A DNA stretch of 61,556 bases from Enterovibrio norvegicus DSM 15893 (GCF_900115495.1 NZ_FOWR01000020.1:36075-97630), one strand, 5' to 3'. Positions 9,231 through 18,169 are shown, numbered from the stretch's first letter. A program made the numbers and translations. Notes: generated by a model not told the origin, from the letters alone.

Positions 9231-9374
9231 TTAGCGCCGCATTCATTCCCACACAAGACAGCTTGGTTCTTTGCACATATATCCTGCTCTATTTCAAGAA
9301 ATGCGCGGGTTTTGATTACCTTGCACAATTGAATTCAGTAAGCTCAATGGATTGCTAACCCGCAGGATGAGCCA

Positions 9375-10532
9375 ATGACAACACGCCAAACCACATTCAA
9401 TTTCGACCTAGAACTTGACCGTACTCACACAGACAGCGACAAATGGGATAAATACAAAGGCCAAGACATCTTGCCTATGTGGGTTGCAGACAGCGATTTC
9501 CAATCCCCACCCGAAGTGATTGAAGCCCTCCAAGAACGTGTTTCTCATGGCATTTTTGGCTACACACATTCATCAGAAAAACTGACCGAGCTGTTCATTG
9601 CCCGCTTGGCGGAAAAATACCAATGGCAGGTCCAACCGGAATGGGTGGTTTACTTGCCGGGTTTGGTCTGTGGTTTAAACCTTGCCGCGAGAACACTGAC
9701 GGACGATGGGCAAACCATCATCAGTCCAAGCCCGATTTACCCGCCTTTCATTTCATCTGCCAAATTTGCGGAAAGGCCATTGGTCAAAGCCCCCGTCGTA
9801 TTGAATGAAGGCCGTTGGTTACCAGATTTAGACGCAGCAGAAGCGCAGTTAACCGGGAAAGGTGGGCTATTCCAAATGTGTAACCCTCTCAACCCTGGCG
9901 GCACGGTTTACCGTCGTGAGGAATTAGAAGCAACATTGGCCTTTGCGGAGAAACATGATCTGTTTGTATGTTCGGATGAAATTCACTGCGACCTGCTCCT
10001 TGATGATTCGCTCACCCACATTCCTTTTGCAAGCCTCAATGAGAGTGCCGCTCAACGCAGCATCACACTGATGGCGCCGAGTAAAACCTTCAACATCGCG
10101 GGGTTAGGTGCATCCATTGCCATTATTCCAAATGCAGAGATCCGCAAACGCTTTAGCAAAGTGAAGCGCGGCATCGTGCCGGGCGTAAATGTATTGGCCT
10201 TCACCGCAGCAGAAGCGGCTTATGAGCATGGAGAGCCATGGCTGCAAGCGCAGCTCAATTACCTCACTAGCCATCGCGATCTGCTCATGACCGAAATCAA
10301 TGCTATCCCAGGCCTGAAACTCGAACACATCGAAGCCACGTATTTGGCATGGATTGATTGCAGCGGATTGCCCGTTGATAACCCTCATCGTTTCTTTGAA
10401 GAGGCGGGCGTTGGCTTATCACCGGGGTTAGATTTTGGCAATCGCAGGTTTGTGCGCCTGAACTTTGGTTGTACAAGAAAAACGCTGGATGAAGCCTTAA
10501 AAAGAATGAAGGCCGCTGTCGCAGCGCTTTAA
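9375..10532 (+). CDS. PLP-dependent C-S lyase / aminotransferase of the MalY-PatB family
   Basis: Fold-type I pyridoxal-phosphate enzyme of 385 residues. The family cleaves carbon-sulfur bonds (cystathionine beta-lyase activity), and MalY also acts as a regulator in E. coli. Evidence: the typical start FDLELDRTHTDSDKWDKY, the motif PMWVADSDFQSPPEV, CNPLNPGGTVYRREEL, the cofactor-binding SDEIHCDL, the Schiff-base lysine in APSKTFNIAGL, and the C-terminal FVRLNFGC. The ATG is preceded by AGGATGAGCCA. It stands alone; the next gene is 298 bases away. The substrate cannot be told from sequence. Confidence 0.88.
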   Translation: MTTRQTTFNFDLELDRTHTDSDKWDKYKGQDILPMWVADSDFQSPPEVIEALQERVSHGIFGYTHSSEKLTELFIARLAEKYQWQVQPEWVVYLPGLVCGLNLAARTLTDDGQTIISPSPIYPPFISSAKFAERPLVKAPVVLNEGRWLPDLDAAEAQLTGKGGLFQMCNPLNPGGTVYRREELEATLAFAEKHDLFVCSDEIHCDLLLDDSLTHIPFASLNESAAQRSITLMAPSKTFNIAGLGASIAIIPNAEIRKRFSKVKRGIVPGVNVLAFTAAEAAYEHGEPWLQAQLNYLTSHRDLLMTEINAIPGLKLEHIEATYLAWIDCSGLPVDNPHRFFEEAGVGLSPGLDFGNRRFVRLNFGCTRKTLDEALKRMKAAVAAL

Positions 10533-10830
10533 TAACATCTGATAATCAATCCAAACATGAGCAAGGCACAGTGATTGATATGCACACTCGCATACAACGC
10601 CGTGCCTTTTTCTTTGCTGAAATCACGCGCGTTTACTCCAACAAGATCAAATGCCACATACAGCGCAGCCGCCCATCAGCATCGGCGTTGCCCACCACCG
10701 CGTCCCTTCTAACGGTCACACCCCCTAGCGAGATAGGAATTGTATCGCCTACGTAAAGTAAACCTCCGTTGTTCCCATTACATCATGTCGTTAATGTTTC
10801 TACACAAAAACAGGTTGTTAGGAAAACAAC
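10533..10830 (+). other. Intergenic region before the tauE-like gene
   Basis: AAGGCAC (10563-10569) can pair with GTGCCTT further on, followed by a T-run, across a long loop; this may be the terminator of the C-S lyase gene. Short open frames here look random. No regulatory site was recognised. Confidence 0.35.
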
Positions 10831-11616
10831 ATGATACTTGTCTTAGGTGCATTGATCATTGGACTGAGTTTAGGCCTGCTCGGTTCGGGGGGTGCCATCA
10901 TCACGATCCCCGTCCTTATTCACGGTCTTGGCATTGAAGAAAAATCAGCCATCGCGAGCGGGCTCATCATTGTGGGTGCCATCAGCCTCCTATCGTCAAT
11001 TAAAAATGTCAGGAATAAGACGGTAAATTGGCCACTGTTTTTGCAATTTGGTCTGACAGGTGTCTTAGGAGCCTATTGGGGTGCAACCTTAGGAGAACGC
11101 AGCCCCGCTATCCTTCAGCTTTTGGTGCTTTCACTATTGATGGCAATCGCAGGCATTCGCATGTTGATGTCCATGCCAAAGGCACCTCCTACCACTGAAC
11201 ACATCCCTTGGACATTCTCACTGATTGCCATTGGCGCCATGATTGGGTTTATCACCGGGTTTGTCGGTGTTGGAGGCGGCTTTTTGGTTGTCCCCGCCAT
11301 TCTGATGTTTACGCACATCTCTCTGTCAGGCGCGACAGCAACGAGCTTACTTATTATCTCAGTCAATGCCTTGATTGGCTTTGTGGGCTATTTCACCGCT
11401 AAGACCGCATACCCTATCGATTTTCAGTGGCCGATGATCGCATTAATGATTGTTATTGGCACAGTCAGCAGTGTTTTAGGAGCGCGGTTTGGTGGCAGAT
11501 TACCCAGGACTCTTATCGTTCGAAGCTTTGGCTTCATGCTTATCACACTCGCCATATTGATGATTGGAAACCTCATCATCAATGAACTGTCACTTAGTCA
11601 TTGGAGAAAGATATGA
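10831..11616 (+). CDS. TauE/SafE-family membrane transporter (putative sulfite/sulfonate exporter)
   Basis: 261-residue polytopic membrane protein with about eight hydrophobic segments. It shows the two-fold repeat typical of the family: GLSLGLLGSGGAIITIPVL near residue 10 and GFITGFVGVGGGFLVVPAIL near 135. Members export sulfite, sulfonates or related anions. The ATG is preceded by AGGA at 8-9 bases. Its stop overlaps the next gene's start (ATGA), so it is translationally coupled to a rhodanese, which supports a role in sulfur metabolism or detoxification. Substrate inferred only. Confidence 0.85.
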   Translation: MILVLGALIIGLSLGLLGSGGAIITIPVLIHGLGIEEKSAIASGLIIVGAISLLSSIKNVRNKTVNWPLFLQFGLTGVLGAYWGATLGERSPAILQLLVLSLLMAIAGIRMLMSMPKAPPTTEHIPWTFSLIAIGAMIGFITGFVGVGGGFLVVPAILMFTHISLSGATATSLLIISVNALIGFVGYFTAKTAYPIDFQWPMIALMIVIGTVSSVLGARFGGRLPRTLIVRSFGFMLITLAILMIGNLIINELSLSHWRKI

Positions 11617-11996
11617 TCCTCACAAGTAACCAGCTTGTCGCTGAGGCAAAAAACCACATAAAGGAAATATCACCGCAATCACTTTTCAAACGTCTAGGCG
11701 TGCCAGTGCTGATTGACGTGAGAGAAAGTGCAGAATTAGAAAAAGGCATGATCCCTCATGCCCACCCAATCGCTCGCGGCGTACTAGAAATGAATATTCA
11801 GACGTACTTGACGCAGAAAACAGGTAACGAAAACATAGAAAATGTCGAACTCGTTCTCTACTGTCGCTCAGGCGCACGATCAGCACTCGCCGCAGAGTCA
11901 TTAAAGAAAATGGGGTTCACTAACGTCTCATCTTTAGAAGGAGGCATGAATCAATGGGTCACGCTGGCGCTCCCTGTCACTGAGCACAACAGTTAA
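11613..11996 (+). CDS. Single-domain rhodanese-like sulfurtransferase
   Basis: 127-residue rhodanese domain. It has the entry motif VPVLIDVRESAELEKGMIPHA and the active-site loop LYCRSGARS, whose Cys carries the persulfide. No signal peptide, so cytoplasmic. The ATG at 11613 overlaps the tauE-like stop (ATGA) and follows GGAG at 6-7 bases; an upstream TTG overlaps that ribosome site and is unlikely. Together with the transporter it forms a two-gene sulfur unit, probably moving sulfane sulfur to sulfite or thiosulfate for export (inference). Confidence 0.88.
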   Translation: MILTSNQLVAEAKNHIKEISPQSLFKRLGVPVLIDVRESAELEKGMIPHAHPIARGVLEMNIQTYLTQKTGNENIENVELVLYCRSGARSALAAESLKKMGFTNVSSLEGGMNQWVTLALPVTEHNS

Positions 11997-12037
11997 CTGC
12001 ATGCTCAACACACAAACGATGTGTCTATTCACAGCAG

Positions 12038-12073
12038 TGCCTGTCAGCAATGAAAACACTCGCTGGACAGGCA
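12038..12073. terminator. Hairpin between convergent genes
   Basis: TGCCTGTC-AGC pairs with GCT-G-GACAGGCA across a loop of about 13 bases. No T-run on either side. It lies between the rhodanese gene and the convergent cytochrome c' gene. Confidence 0.4.
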
Positions 12074-12122
12074 TTGAAACTCAACAACCTGAAGATGCTT
12101 CGGTTAAGAGTTTCTCTGAGGG

Positions 12123-12578
12123 TTACCACTTTGAACGATAAGCACGATGACAACTTTTACAGCTGCGATCGGCGGTTTTGAAGGCTTTCTTTAACGCTTT
12201 CGCATCTTGTGCTTCCGCCGCAGTGCTCATGTCTTCAAAGGCTGTTTCTAACGACACCAACCCTTTTTCAAATTTGTCCCACTTGGTCCACACGGTTTCC
12301 TTGCTTCGACTTCCCTCTAGGCTGCCTTCAGGAAACAACCCCGGCAGCGAACTGATGGATTCCGCATTTTCCAGCGCCATGGTTTTGATCGTGTCCCAAT
12401 CCGTGTCTCGCCCATCTTCCAATTTCTTCATGCTATTAAAAGAATCAGCCATCGACACAAACGTCTTTTGGCGCGCATCAACAGCGTCTTGCGTCTCCGC
12501 CATTGACGGAATCGCCATGAAACTTAGCGTGATGCCGAAAATCAGAGTGTGTACTAACTTGCGCGATGAGCCTGTCAT
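12123..12578 (-). CDS. Cytochrome c' (periplasmic, c-type haem)
   Basis: 151-residue secreted protein with a Sec signal peptide (hydrophobic core LIFGITLSFMAIP, cleavage after SMA near residue 27). The mature part is helical, with the single haem motif CKSCH near the C-terminus, the layout of four-helix-bundle cytochrome c'. The family binds NO and CO and protects against nitrosative stress. The start at 12578 is chosen because AAGGAAC lies 5 bases upstream; the longer frame would place 12 residues before the signal peptide. It is divergent from a cytochrome b561 gene 224 bases away, a likely electron partner. Confidence 0.85.
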   Translation of the reverse strand: MTGSSRKLVHTLIFGITLSFMAIPSMAETQDAVDARQKTFVSMADSFNSMKKLEDGRDTDWDTIKTMALENAESISSLPGLFPEGSLEGSRSKETVWTKWDKFEKGLVSLETAFEDMSTAAEAQDAKALKKAFKTADRSCKSCHRAYRSKW

Positions 12579-12802
12579 AACTTGTTCCTTTAAAACCGAA
12601 ATATGCTGTTGCAATTGGGGGATTGAATATCAGGTCATGCGCCTTTTAAGCTATGCACGCAGTCCTCATGTTTTAAGCACTGACGTCACACCTGAATGCT
12701 GCATTTCCTCACTAAACTGACCGTCAATTTACATTGCAATCATTGCCTGCGCAACCATTGTCGTGTAAATTAACACAAACACTCGACGTCGGAACATGAA
12801 AA

Positions 12803-13417
12803 ATGAAAATCTGGGATCTCCCCACCCGCCTCTATCACTGGCTTCAAGCTCTACTCTTTACCCTTCTCGCGATCACTGGGTTCAATGCGACGGGGCCACA
12901 TGAGTTGCTGGGCATCGCACTCTCTGGGCTGCTTGTTTGGCGAATACTATGGGGAATGTTTGGCAGCGAAACGAGTCGATTTCGCCAATTCTTGCGCTCC
13001 CCAAACACCGTGTATCGCTATATGAAGGGTCAACACCCACACCACGGTGCAGGCCATAACCCCGCAGGCGGTTGGATGGTAATCGCAATGCTGTCACTTC
13101 TGCTTACGCAGTGTTTTGTGGGTATGTCGATGGCAGGCTTCTTTGATGCTTTTCTCAGCGATGACAGCCTACTCTATGACACCGATCTGCTCGTCACGAT
13201 GCATCTGTATGGTGCTTATCTACTGGTCGCTACCGTGGCATTGCACATCAGCGCAATCATCTTCTACAAGCGCAAAGGCACCCCGCTGGTAAAGGCGATG
13301 ATCACCGGCACGCAGAAGCACTTACCTCGCCCTATTTCGGTATTTTTCCGCTCGAATATTCGTGCTGGTATACTGCTTATCAGCGTTGGCGGCATGTTCG
13401 GCATGCTGTTGAGTTAA
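12803..13417 (+). CDS. Cytochrome b561 family membrane haem protein
   Basis: 204 residues with four or five hydrophobic segments. The start WDLPTRLYHWLQALLF carries the conserved His used as haem ligand in this diheme cytochrome b family. Further His residues lie at the end of later helices (TMHLYGAYLL, VALHISAII). It moves electrons from the quinone pool to periplasmic c-type acceptors; the divergent cytochrome c' is the obvious candidate. Short intergenic space follows before a MarR regulator, which may be co-transcribed. Confidence 0.85.
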   Translation: MKIWDLPTRLYHWLQALLFTLLAITGFNATGPHELLGIALSGLLVWRILWGMFGSETSRFRQFLRSPNTVYRYMKGQHPHHGAGHNPAGGWMVIAMLSLLLTQCFVGMSMAGFFDAFLSDDSLLYDTDLLVTMHLYGAYLLVATVALHISAIIFYKRKGTPLVKAMITGTQKHLPRPISVFFRSNIRAGILLISVGGMFGMLLS

Positions 13418-13478
13418 TATCGCTTAATCAAAATACCCAAACACCCCTGAACCGTGTCATTGAACATAGAGAATAAAA

Positions 13479-13910
13479 ATGAGTGAATTTGACCGCCAAG
13501 CAAGCTTTGGTTGGCTTATCAACGTAGTGGCAGGCAAGGCAGAAAAGCGCTTGGATGCCGAGCTAAAACAGCATGGCCTTACTGTTGCGCTCTGGCCAAC
13601 CATGATGTGTTTGTGGGAAGAAGAAGGCGTCACACAGCGTCAAATCGCGTTAAAAGCCAAAGTTGAAAACTCGACAACGACACGTACCTTGGACAAGTTA
13701 GAAAAGCTCGGGCTCGTAGAGCGACGTGACGATCCTGACAGCCGCCGTAATTATCGCATCTACCTCACCGAAAGCGGCAAAGCGCTGCGTGACAAAGTGG
13801 CCGCGATTCCATTGGCGATCAACGCTGAGCTTTTGACGACACTGAACGACGATGAACACTCTCAACTCATTCATCTGCTGCAAAAAGTGGTTGCCAACGT
13901 CGAGCTATAG
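13479..13910 (+). CDS. MarR-family transcriptional regulator
   Basis: 143 residues with the MarR winged helix: VTQRQIALKAKVENSTTTRTL forms the recognition part and VERRDDPDSRRNYRIYLTESG the wing. Such proteins usually sense phenolic compounds or oxidants. It lies 61 bases after the cytochrome b gene on the same strand with no terminator between. Its target is unknown; the neighbouring redox genes are possible targets. A strong terminator follows. Confidence 0.85.
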   Translation: MSEFDRQASFGWLINVVAGKAEKRLDAELKQHGLTVALWPTMMCLWEEEGVTQRQIALKAKVENSTTTRTLDKLEKLGLVERRDDPDSRRNYRIYLTESGKALRDKVAAIPLAINAELLTTLNDDEHSQLIHLLQKVVANVEL

Positions 13911-13941
13911 CCGCCGATCTGTGATGACGACAAACAAAATA

Positions 13942-13966
13942 ACAGCGCTGATTGGCGCTGTTTTTC
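13942..13966 (+). terminator. Terminator after the marR-like gene
   Basis: ACAGCGC-TGATTG-GCGCTGT followed by TTTTC. It separates the marR-like gene from the convergent kdgK. Confidence 0.85.
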
Positions 13967-13977
13967 GTTGTCAGGAT

Positions 13978-14904
13978 TTACACCTTTGGCATGGCGTTTT
14001 GTGGGATAATCGCGCCACGATGTTGAATGACACATCCTGCGAGTGAATGTGCCGCTTTTGCCGCTTCAATGGGTAAACCGCCTTGCAATCGCTTCGCCAA
14101 ATACCCCGCGCTGAACGAATCGCCAGCAGCGGTCGTATCCACCACCTTGCTAACCGGCTCAACCTCCACAGCGTCAGTAACACCATCAAAATAGACCAAG
14201 CAAGGGGCTTTCCCTCGCTTAATGACGATCTCGGGCACACCGAACTGTTGGGTTCGAGATAGCGTGGACTCAACATCTGTATCACCCCACAATGCCTGTT
14301 CATCGTCAAACGTCAGTAACGCGATGTCAGTGAGTGCTAACATCTGCTGGTGACACGCATTGGCTTCTGCCCGTGACGCCCATAACCGAGGACGAAAATT
14401 GTTGTCAAACGCCAGTTTGCAGCCTTGTTCCTTTAGCGCGGCAAGCCCCTCAAACAAGGTTTCACGGCTTTTAGTTGGCAGAATGGCGAGGCTTATTCCG
14501 CTCAAGTAAATCACATTAAAATGACTGAGCTTTTCCACCAATACAGAAATATCCATTCCCTCAAGCCAATATCGCGCCGCAGAATCGCTACGCCAATAAT
14601 GAAAGGCGCGCTCCCCTTCCTCATCAGTATGCACACTGTACATGCCAGGCAGCTTGCTCTGTGAACGTGAAACCAAATCGGTATTAATACCTTCAGCATG
14701 CCACGCAGCCATCATTTCATCACTGAAAGGGTCGCGCCCTAACCCTGTGACATACGCAACGTCATTCGGGATGCCAGAGAGCCGCCTTTTTAGGTAGACC
14801 GCCGTGTTTAGCGTATCACCACCAAAGCCCTGCATCATTTCACCCTCTTGTTTGATGAGTTCAACCATGCATTCGCCGATCAGTGCAATTCGAACGTTCA
14901 ACAT
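13978..14904 (-). CDS. kdgK: 2-keto-3-deoxygluconate kinase (PfkB/ribokinase family)
   Basis: Phosphorylates 2-keto-3-deoxygluconate to KDPG, linking uronate and alginate/pectin breakdown to the Entner-Doudoroff pathway. About 308 residues. Family features: IALIGECMVEL, GFGGDTLNTAVYLKRR, the PfkB signature with catalytic Asp in VVDTTAAGDSFSAGYLAKRL, and the end GAIIPQNAMPK, all close to enterobacterial KdgK. Start uncertain: ATG at 14907 abuts the AAAGGA ribosome site, ATG at 14904 is three bases from it, and TTG at 14901 is six bases from it. KDPG is the HexR effector, a functional link to hexR in this window. Confidence 0.9.
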   Translation of the reverse strand: MLNVRIALIGECMVELIKQEGEMMQGFGGDTLNTAVYLKRRLSGIPNDVAYVTGLGRDPFSDEMMAAWHAEGINTDLVSRSQSKLPGMYSVHTDEEGERAFHYWRSDSAARYWLEGMDISVLVEKLSHFNVIYLSGISLAILPTKSRETLFEGLAALKEQGCKLAFDNNFRPRLWASRAEANACHQQMLALTDIALLTFDDEQALWGDTDVESTLSRTQQFGVPEIVIKRGKAPCLVYFDGVTDAVEVEPVSKVVDTTAAGDSFSAGYLAKRLQGGLPIEAAKAAHSLAGCVIQHRGAIIPQNAMPKV

Positions 14905-15027
14905 CATTCCTTTATCGTTTGCGCGTTTACAACCAATATGCCACAAAGCACGTATCCATCACACAACGCAATAGGCATCGCCGAATCGACCTCTAATTCC
15001 GATATCAGAGATTAATTTAGAGGGTAA

Positions 15028-15293
15028 TATACCCAAACAACTTGAAGATGCAGGATTCAGCGAGCTTTACTGATGTTATGATCAAGGCGTCCCTTTGCCG
15101 ATGTAGTGCGCTCCATCAAAAAGGGACAACACCGAGCATGGCGTCAGTAAACTCGCCCGAAGGGAGGCCCTCAGAGCGTCCACTTCATCGTTAAATCCCT
15201 GTGAAATAGAATGACTATTCCTACAAGAATTTGCCTTGAATTGAACACTCTGAGGGCCTCTGACATCGAGCATCTTCAGGTTGTTTGGGTATA
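15028..15293. repeat. MITE-like intergenic element with terminal inverted repeats
   Basis: Ends 15028-15051 and 15270-15293 are inverted copies (TATACCCAAACAAC, then C/T, then TGAAGATGC) with one mismatch. Inside, GAGGCCCTCAGAG (15164-15176) and CTCTGAGGGCCTC (15248-15260) form a perfect 13-bp inverted pair. A region near 15058 (CGAGCTTTACTGATG) is nearly the reverse complement of 15140-15155. The whole 266 bp could fold as nested stems. No protein is encoded beyond a chance frame. A diverged copy of one end lies at 35900. The design suggests a non-autonomous mobile or structured RNA repeat. Confidence 0.7.
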
Positions 15294-15681
15294 GGTATAA
15301 TCTAGAATATGTGAAGGTCGTCTTTATTTATCCAGTGAAAATGTGATTTACACTGCTTGTTTATGCCCTCACTTTCGCCTATCTGACTCGCTCATTTTAT
15401 TTAACAAATAAAATCAACTTTCCTTTACAAACCGCATTCTTACTGACTTACCTTTATTATTTCTGCGATTTAAACGTGCGGAAAGTCACTAAAAATCATT
15501 AACAACCGCGTTTATGTGATTGCCTTCTCAGTCAATTCAACATGCAACAATTCTCCAGTAAAGAGATTATTTGTCCAATATCCAGCACGGGATTCACAGC
15601 GCATAATCAGCCCCATAAACGAGAGGGAAAAAATATCTATCTCGCTAAATCCAATCGTCAAACTATAAAAAGGTCTTACAC
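15294..15681 (+). promoter_or_regulatory. Leader and promoter region of the PTS IIC-IIB operon
   Basis: A 388-base AT-rich gap. AAAATGTGATTTACAC near 15345 has one good CRP half site (TGTGA) and a poor second half; a second TGTGA lies near 15514. A CRP-controlled promoter is reasonable for a PTS operon but not proved. No open frame here looks real. Confidence 0.35.
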
Positions 15682-16734
15682 ATGAAAGTTGATTTCTCGG
15701 AGTTAAAAAGACACCTACTAACGGGCACCAGCCACATGTTGCCGTTCGTTGTTGCCGGTGGTGTTCTACTTGCATTGTCTGTAATGCTAGGCGGTAAAGG
15801 CGCAGTGCCAGAAGGCGTGTTCCTTGAAGGTATTTGGGACATGGGTATCGCAGGTTTCACCCTGTTCGTTCCTGTTCTTGGCGGTTACATCGCTTACTCT
15901 ATCGCAGACCGCCCAGCACTTGCTCCGGGTATGATTGGTGCTTACCTTGCTAACCAAGTACAAGCAGGTTTCCTAGGTGCAATCATCGTCGGCTTCATCG
16001 CTGGTTACGTTGTTCTGCAGCTTAAGCGCATTCCTCTTTCTAACAAGCTTAAAGCGCTTTCAACTTACTTCATCATTCCAATCGGCGGTACGTTCATCGT
16101 TTCTGCGCTGGTTGTATGGGTAATCGGTCAACCTATCGCAGGCTTCATGGCATTCATGAACGAAGGCCTGCAATCAATGGCTGGCACATCTAAAGCGGTA
16201 CTGGGTGCGGTTCTAGGTGGTATGACTGCATTCGATATGGGTGGTCCAATCAACAAAGTCGCAACCCTATTCGCTCAAACTCAAGTAGGTACTCAACCTT
16301 GGTTGATGGGTGGTGTTGGTGTTGCAATCTGTGTTCCACCACTAGGTATGGCACTGGCAACGTTCCTTGCGCCTAAAAAATACTCTCCAGAAGAGCGTGA
16401 AGCTGGTAAAGCAGCAGCAATCATGGGCTGTATCGGTATCACTGAAGGTGCAATCCCATTCGCAGCAAATGACCCAGCACGCGTTATCCCAGCCATCATC
16501 GCAGGCGGTATCGTTGGTAACGTTGTAGCCTTCATGGCTGGCGTTCTTAACCACGCACCATGGGGTGGTCTGATTGTTCTACCGGTTGTCGAAGGCCGCA
16601 TGATGTATGTCATCGCTGTTATCGCAGGCTCTGCAACCACAGCCCTTGTCGTCAACTACCTGAAGAAACCAGTGGCTGACCGCGAAGAAGAGACAAAAGC
16701 GAATACAGAAGAACTAGAACTGTCTTTCGACTAA
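15682..16734 (+). CDS. PTS permease, fructose-like EIIC component
   Basis: Membrane channel of a phosphotransferase system, 350 residues with 8-10 hydrophobic segments. Fructose-family IIC features: HLLTGTSHMLPFVVAGGVLLALS near the start, ALAPGMIGAY, the conserved GGMTAFDMGGPINKVA, and GITEGAIPFAANDP. It stands without fused IIA or IIB, as in the FrvB/FrwC/FryC group. A IIB gene follows; EI-HPr-IIA and a second IIB lie 3-7 kb away on the other strand. Codon use is strongly biased (GGT, CGT, AAC, ATC), unlike its neighbours, which suggests high expression. The sugar is unknown. Confidence 0.9.
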   Translation: MKVDFSELKRHLLTGTSHMLPFVVAGGVLLALSVMLGGKGAVPEGVFLEGIWDMGIAGFTLFVPVLGGYIAYSIADRPALAPGMIGAYLANQVQAGFLGAIIVGFIAGYVVLQLKRIPLSNKLKALSTYFIIPIGGTFIVSALVVWVIGQPIAGFMAFMNEGLQSMAGTSKAVLGAVLGGMTAFDMGGPINKVATLFAQTQVGTQPWLMGGVGVAICVPPLGMALATFLAPKKYSPEEREAGKAAAIMGCIGITEGAIPFAANDPARVIPAIIAGGIVGNVVAFMAGVLNHAPWGGLIVLPVVEGRMMYVIAVIAGSATTALVVNYLKKPVADREEETKANTEELELSFD

Positions 16735-16751
16735 GCAACATTGAATTAAAC

Positions 16752-16784
16752 GGAGCGATTTACCCACAATTCGGTTGTCGCTCC
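16752..16784 (+). promoter_or_regulatory. Intercistronic hairpin between IIC and IIB
   Basis: GGAGCGA and TCGCTCC can pair across a 19-base loop in the 94-base IIC-IIB gap. No T-run, so it is more likely an RNA stability or processing element than a terminator. Confidence 0.45.
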
Positions 16785-16828
16785 AAATAGAACTAAAAAA
16801 CAATAAAAGTGTAAAAGAGAGAAATATT

Positions 16829-17143
16829 ATGAAACTTATCGGCGTAACTTCTTGTCCATCTGGCGTTGCTCACACTTACATGGCTGCTGAAGCGTTGGAA
16901 ACCGCAGCAAAAGCAAAAGGCTGGGACGTTAAAATCGAAACTCAAGGCGCTATCGGTATCGAAAACGTACTGACTGCAGCAGACGTTGAAGGCGCAGATG
17001 TAGTGGTTCTAACTAAAGACATCGCTATCAAGCAAGAAGAGCGTTTCAACGGTAAAAAGATTGTTCGAGTTACCGTTGCTCAGGCAGCAAAACAAGCACC
17101 TGAAATCATCGCAAAACTTGAAAGCATGCTAGCGCAAGCATAA
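16829..17143 (+). CDS. PTS fructose-like EIIB component
   Basis: 104-residue soluble phosphocarrier that passes phosphate from IIA to the incoming sugar. The phosphorylated Cys lies in the loop VTSCPSGVAHTYMAAEAL near residue 9, and KIETQGAIGIEN follows as in all fructose-type IIB domains. The start at 16829 follows GAGAGA; an upstream extension would read the intercistronic hairpin. Same strand and biased codon use as IIC, so both form one highly expressed operon, closed by a strong terminator. Confidence 0.92.
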   Translation: MKLIGVTSCPSGVAHTYMAAEALETAAKAKGWDVKIETQGAIGIENVLTAADVEGADVVVLTKDIAIKQEERFNGKKIVRVTVAQAAKQAPEIIAKLESMLAQA

Positions 17144-17164
17144 TCAAGCGATAACGAAATGTTG

Positions 17165-17198
17165 CGGAGTGGGATTAAAAAAGACCACTCCGTTTTTC
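17165..17198 (+). terminator. Terminator of the IIC-IIB operon
   Basis: CGGAGTGG/CCACTCCG stem with a 12-base A-rich loop, then TTTTT. Confidence 0.9.
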
Positions 17199-17344
17199 TA
17201 TTCTTTTATTCCTCTTTCTTTCCTTGTTCCATTAATTTAACCCACGTCATAAAACGGCATATTCATGTCGTTTCAAATCAAAGTTACCTTGCCCTTACCC
17301 CGCTTTATTAATACTTTCATCGGTAAAAATAAGGCTTCGAAAAA

Positions 17345-18169
17345 ATGAACAAAATAATAACCGAACCCCTACAAAAATTTAATGGACCACTTGTCCGTGT
17401 TTGTTGTGGCGAAAATACGCCACCAGAAGGTTCTTACCAAGTTAACTTTAATCGACTTGAGATCATTATTGAGGGTCAACATGATTTGGTGGTCGACTCT
17501 TCCCAAGGTTTTGAGAACCTCTCTCTCACCGAAAACCAAATGATTTACATCCCTTCAAATGCCTGGAGCAAACCCACGTGGGAAAAATCCTCACGAATGA
17601 TTTCCATCTTGTTCAGCAAAAACCAAGTGGGCTTCAGTTATGTGCATTACAAAGAAGGAGAAGGGTTTGTCGATGTGATCAAGCAGGCGCTCCCATTGCC
17701 CTCTTCCATGGCTGTTGAGCATGTATTGGCCGCATTAAACTGCATCGCTGAAGAGAAGAAATGCACGGTGATGGGCGAGCATCTAGCCAAATCACTGATC
17801 TTGTATTGCTTGGCGTTACTGCAAAACCCACAGCAAGAGAAAGTCAGCCGCGGCGAGAAGCTCTATCGCAGCATGTGTATTTACGTGCAAGAGAACTTCC
17901 ACAAAGACATTACCCGCATTTCCGTCGCGAACCGCTTTGGCGTGTCATCCGCACATGTCTCTCGCCTGTTTAACCAAGAAGGCAGCGTGAAATACGCCGA
18001 CTACGTGACCTATGTGCGCCTCGACCGCGCCAAATTCATGTTGAAGAAATACAACTTCAAAGTGGAAGAAATCGCCCGCCGTTGCGGCTTCAAAGACACC
18101 AACTATTTCTGTCGTGTGTTTAAGCAGAAAACGGGGAAGACGCCGAGCGAATACCGTTTAAATGCGTAG
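17345..18169 (+). CDS. AraC-family transcriptional regulator
   Basis: 274 residues. The N-terminal half is cupin-like (ligand sensing). The C-terminal AraC/XylS DNA-binding domain is clear: YVQENFHKDITRISVANRFG then SSAHVSRLFNQEG as first helix-turn-helix, and KVEEIARRCGFKDTNYFCRVF then KQKTGKTPSEYR as second. Position directly after the IIC-IIB operon and before the convergent PTS block suggests it controls this sugar system (inference). Independent promoter likely, as a terminator precedes it. Confidence 0.9.
   Translation: MNKIITEPLQKFNGPLVRVCCGENTPPEGSYQVNFNRLEIIIEGQHDLVVDSSQGFENLSLTENQMIYIPSNAWSKPTWEKSSRMISILFSKNQVGFSYVHYKEGEGFVDVIKQALPLPSSMAVEHVLAALNCIAEEKKCTVMGEHLAKSLILYCLALLQNPQQEKVSRGEKLYRSMCIYVQENFHKDITRISVANRFGVSSAHVSRLFNQEGSVKYADYVTYVRLDRAKFMLKKYNFKVEEIARRCGFKDTNYFCRVFKQKTGKTPSEYRLNA

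Noticed and set aside
15082-15273. Minus-strand frame of 63 codons in the MITE-like element
   Set aside because: Spans the nested palindromes and has no ribosome site; likely a chance frame.
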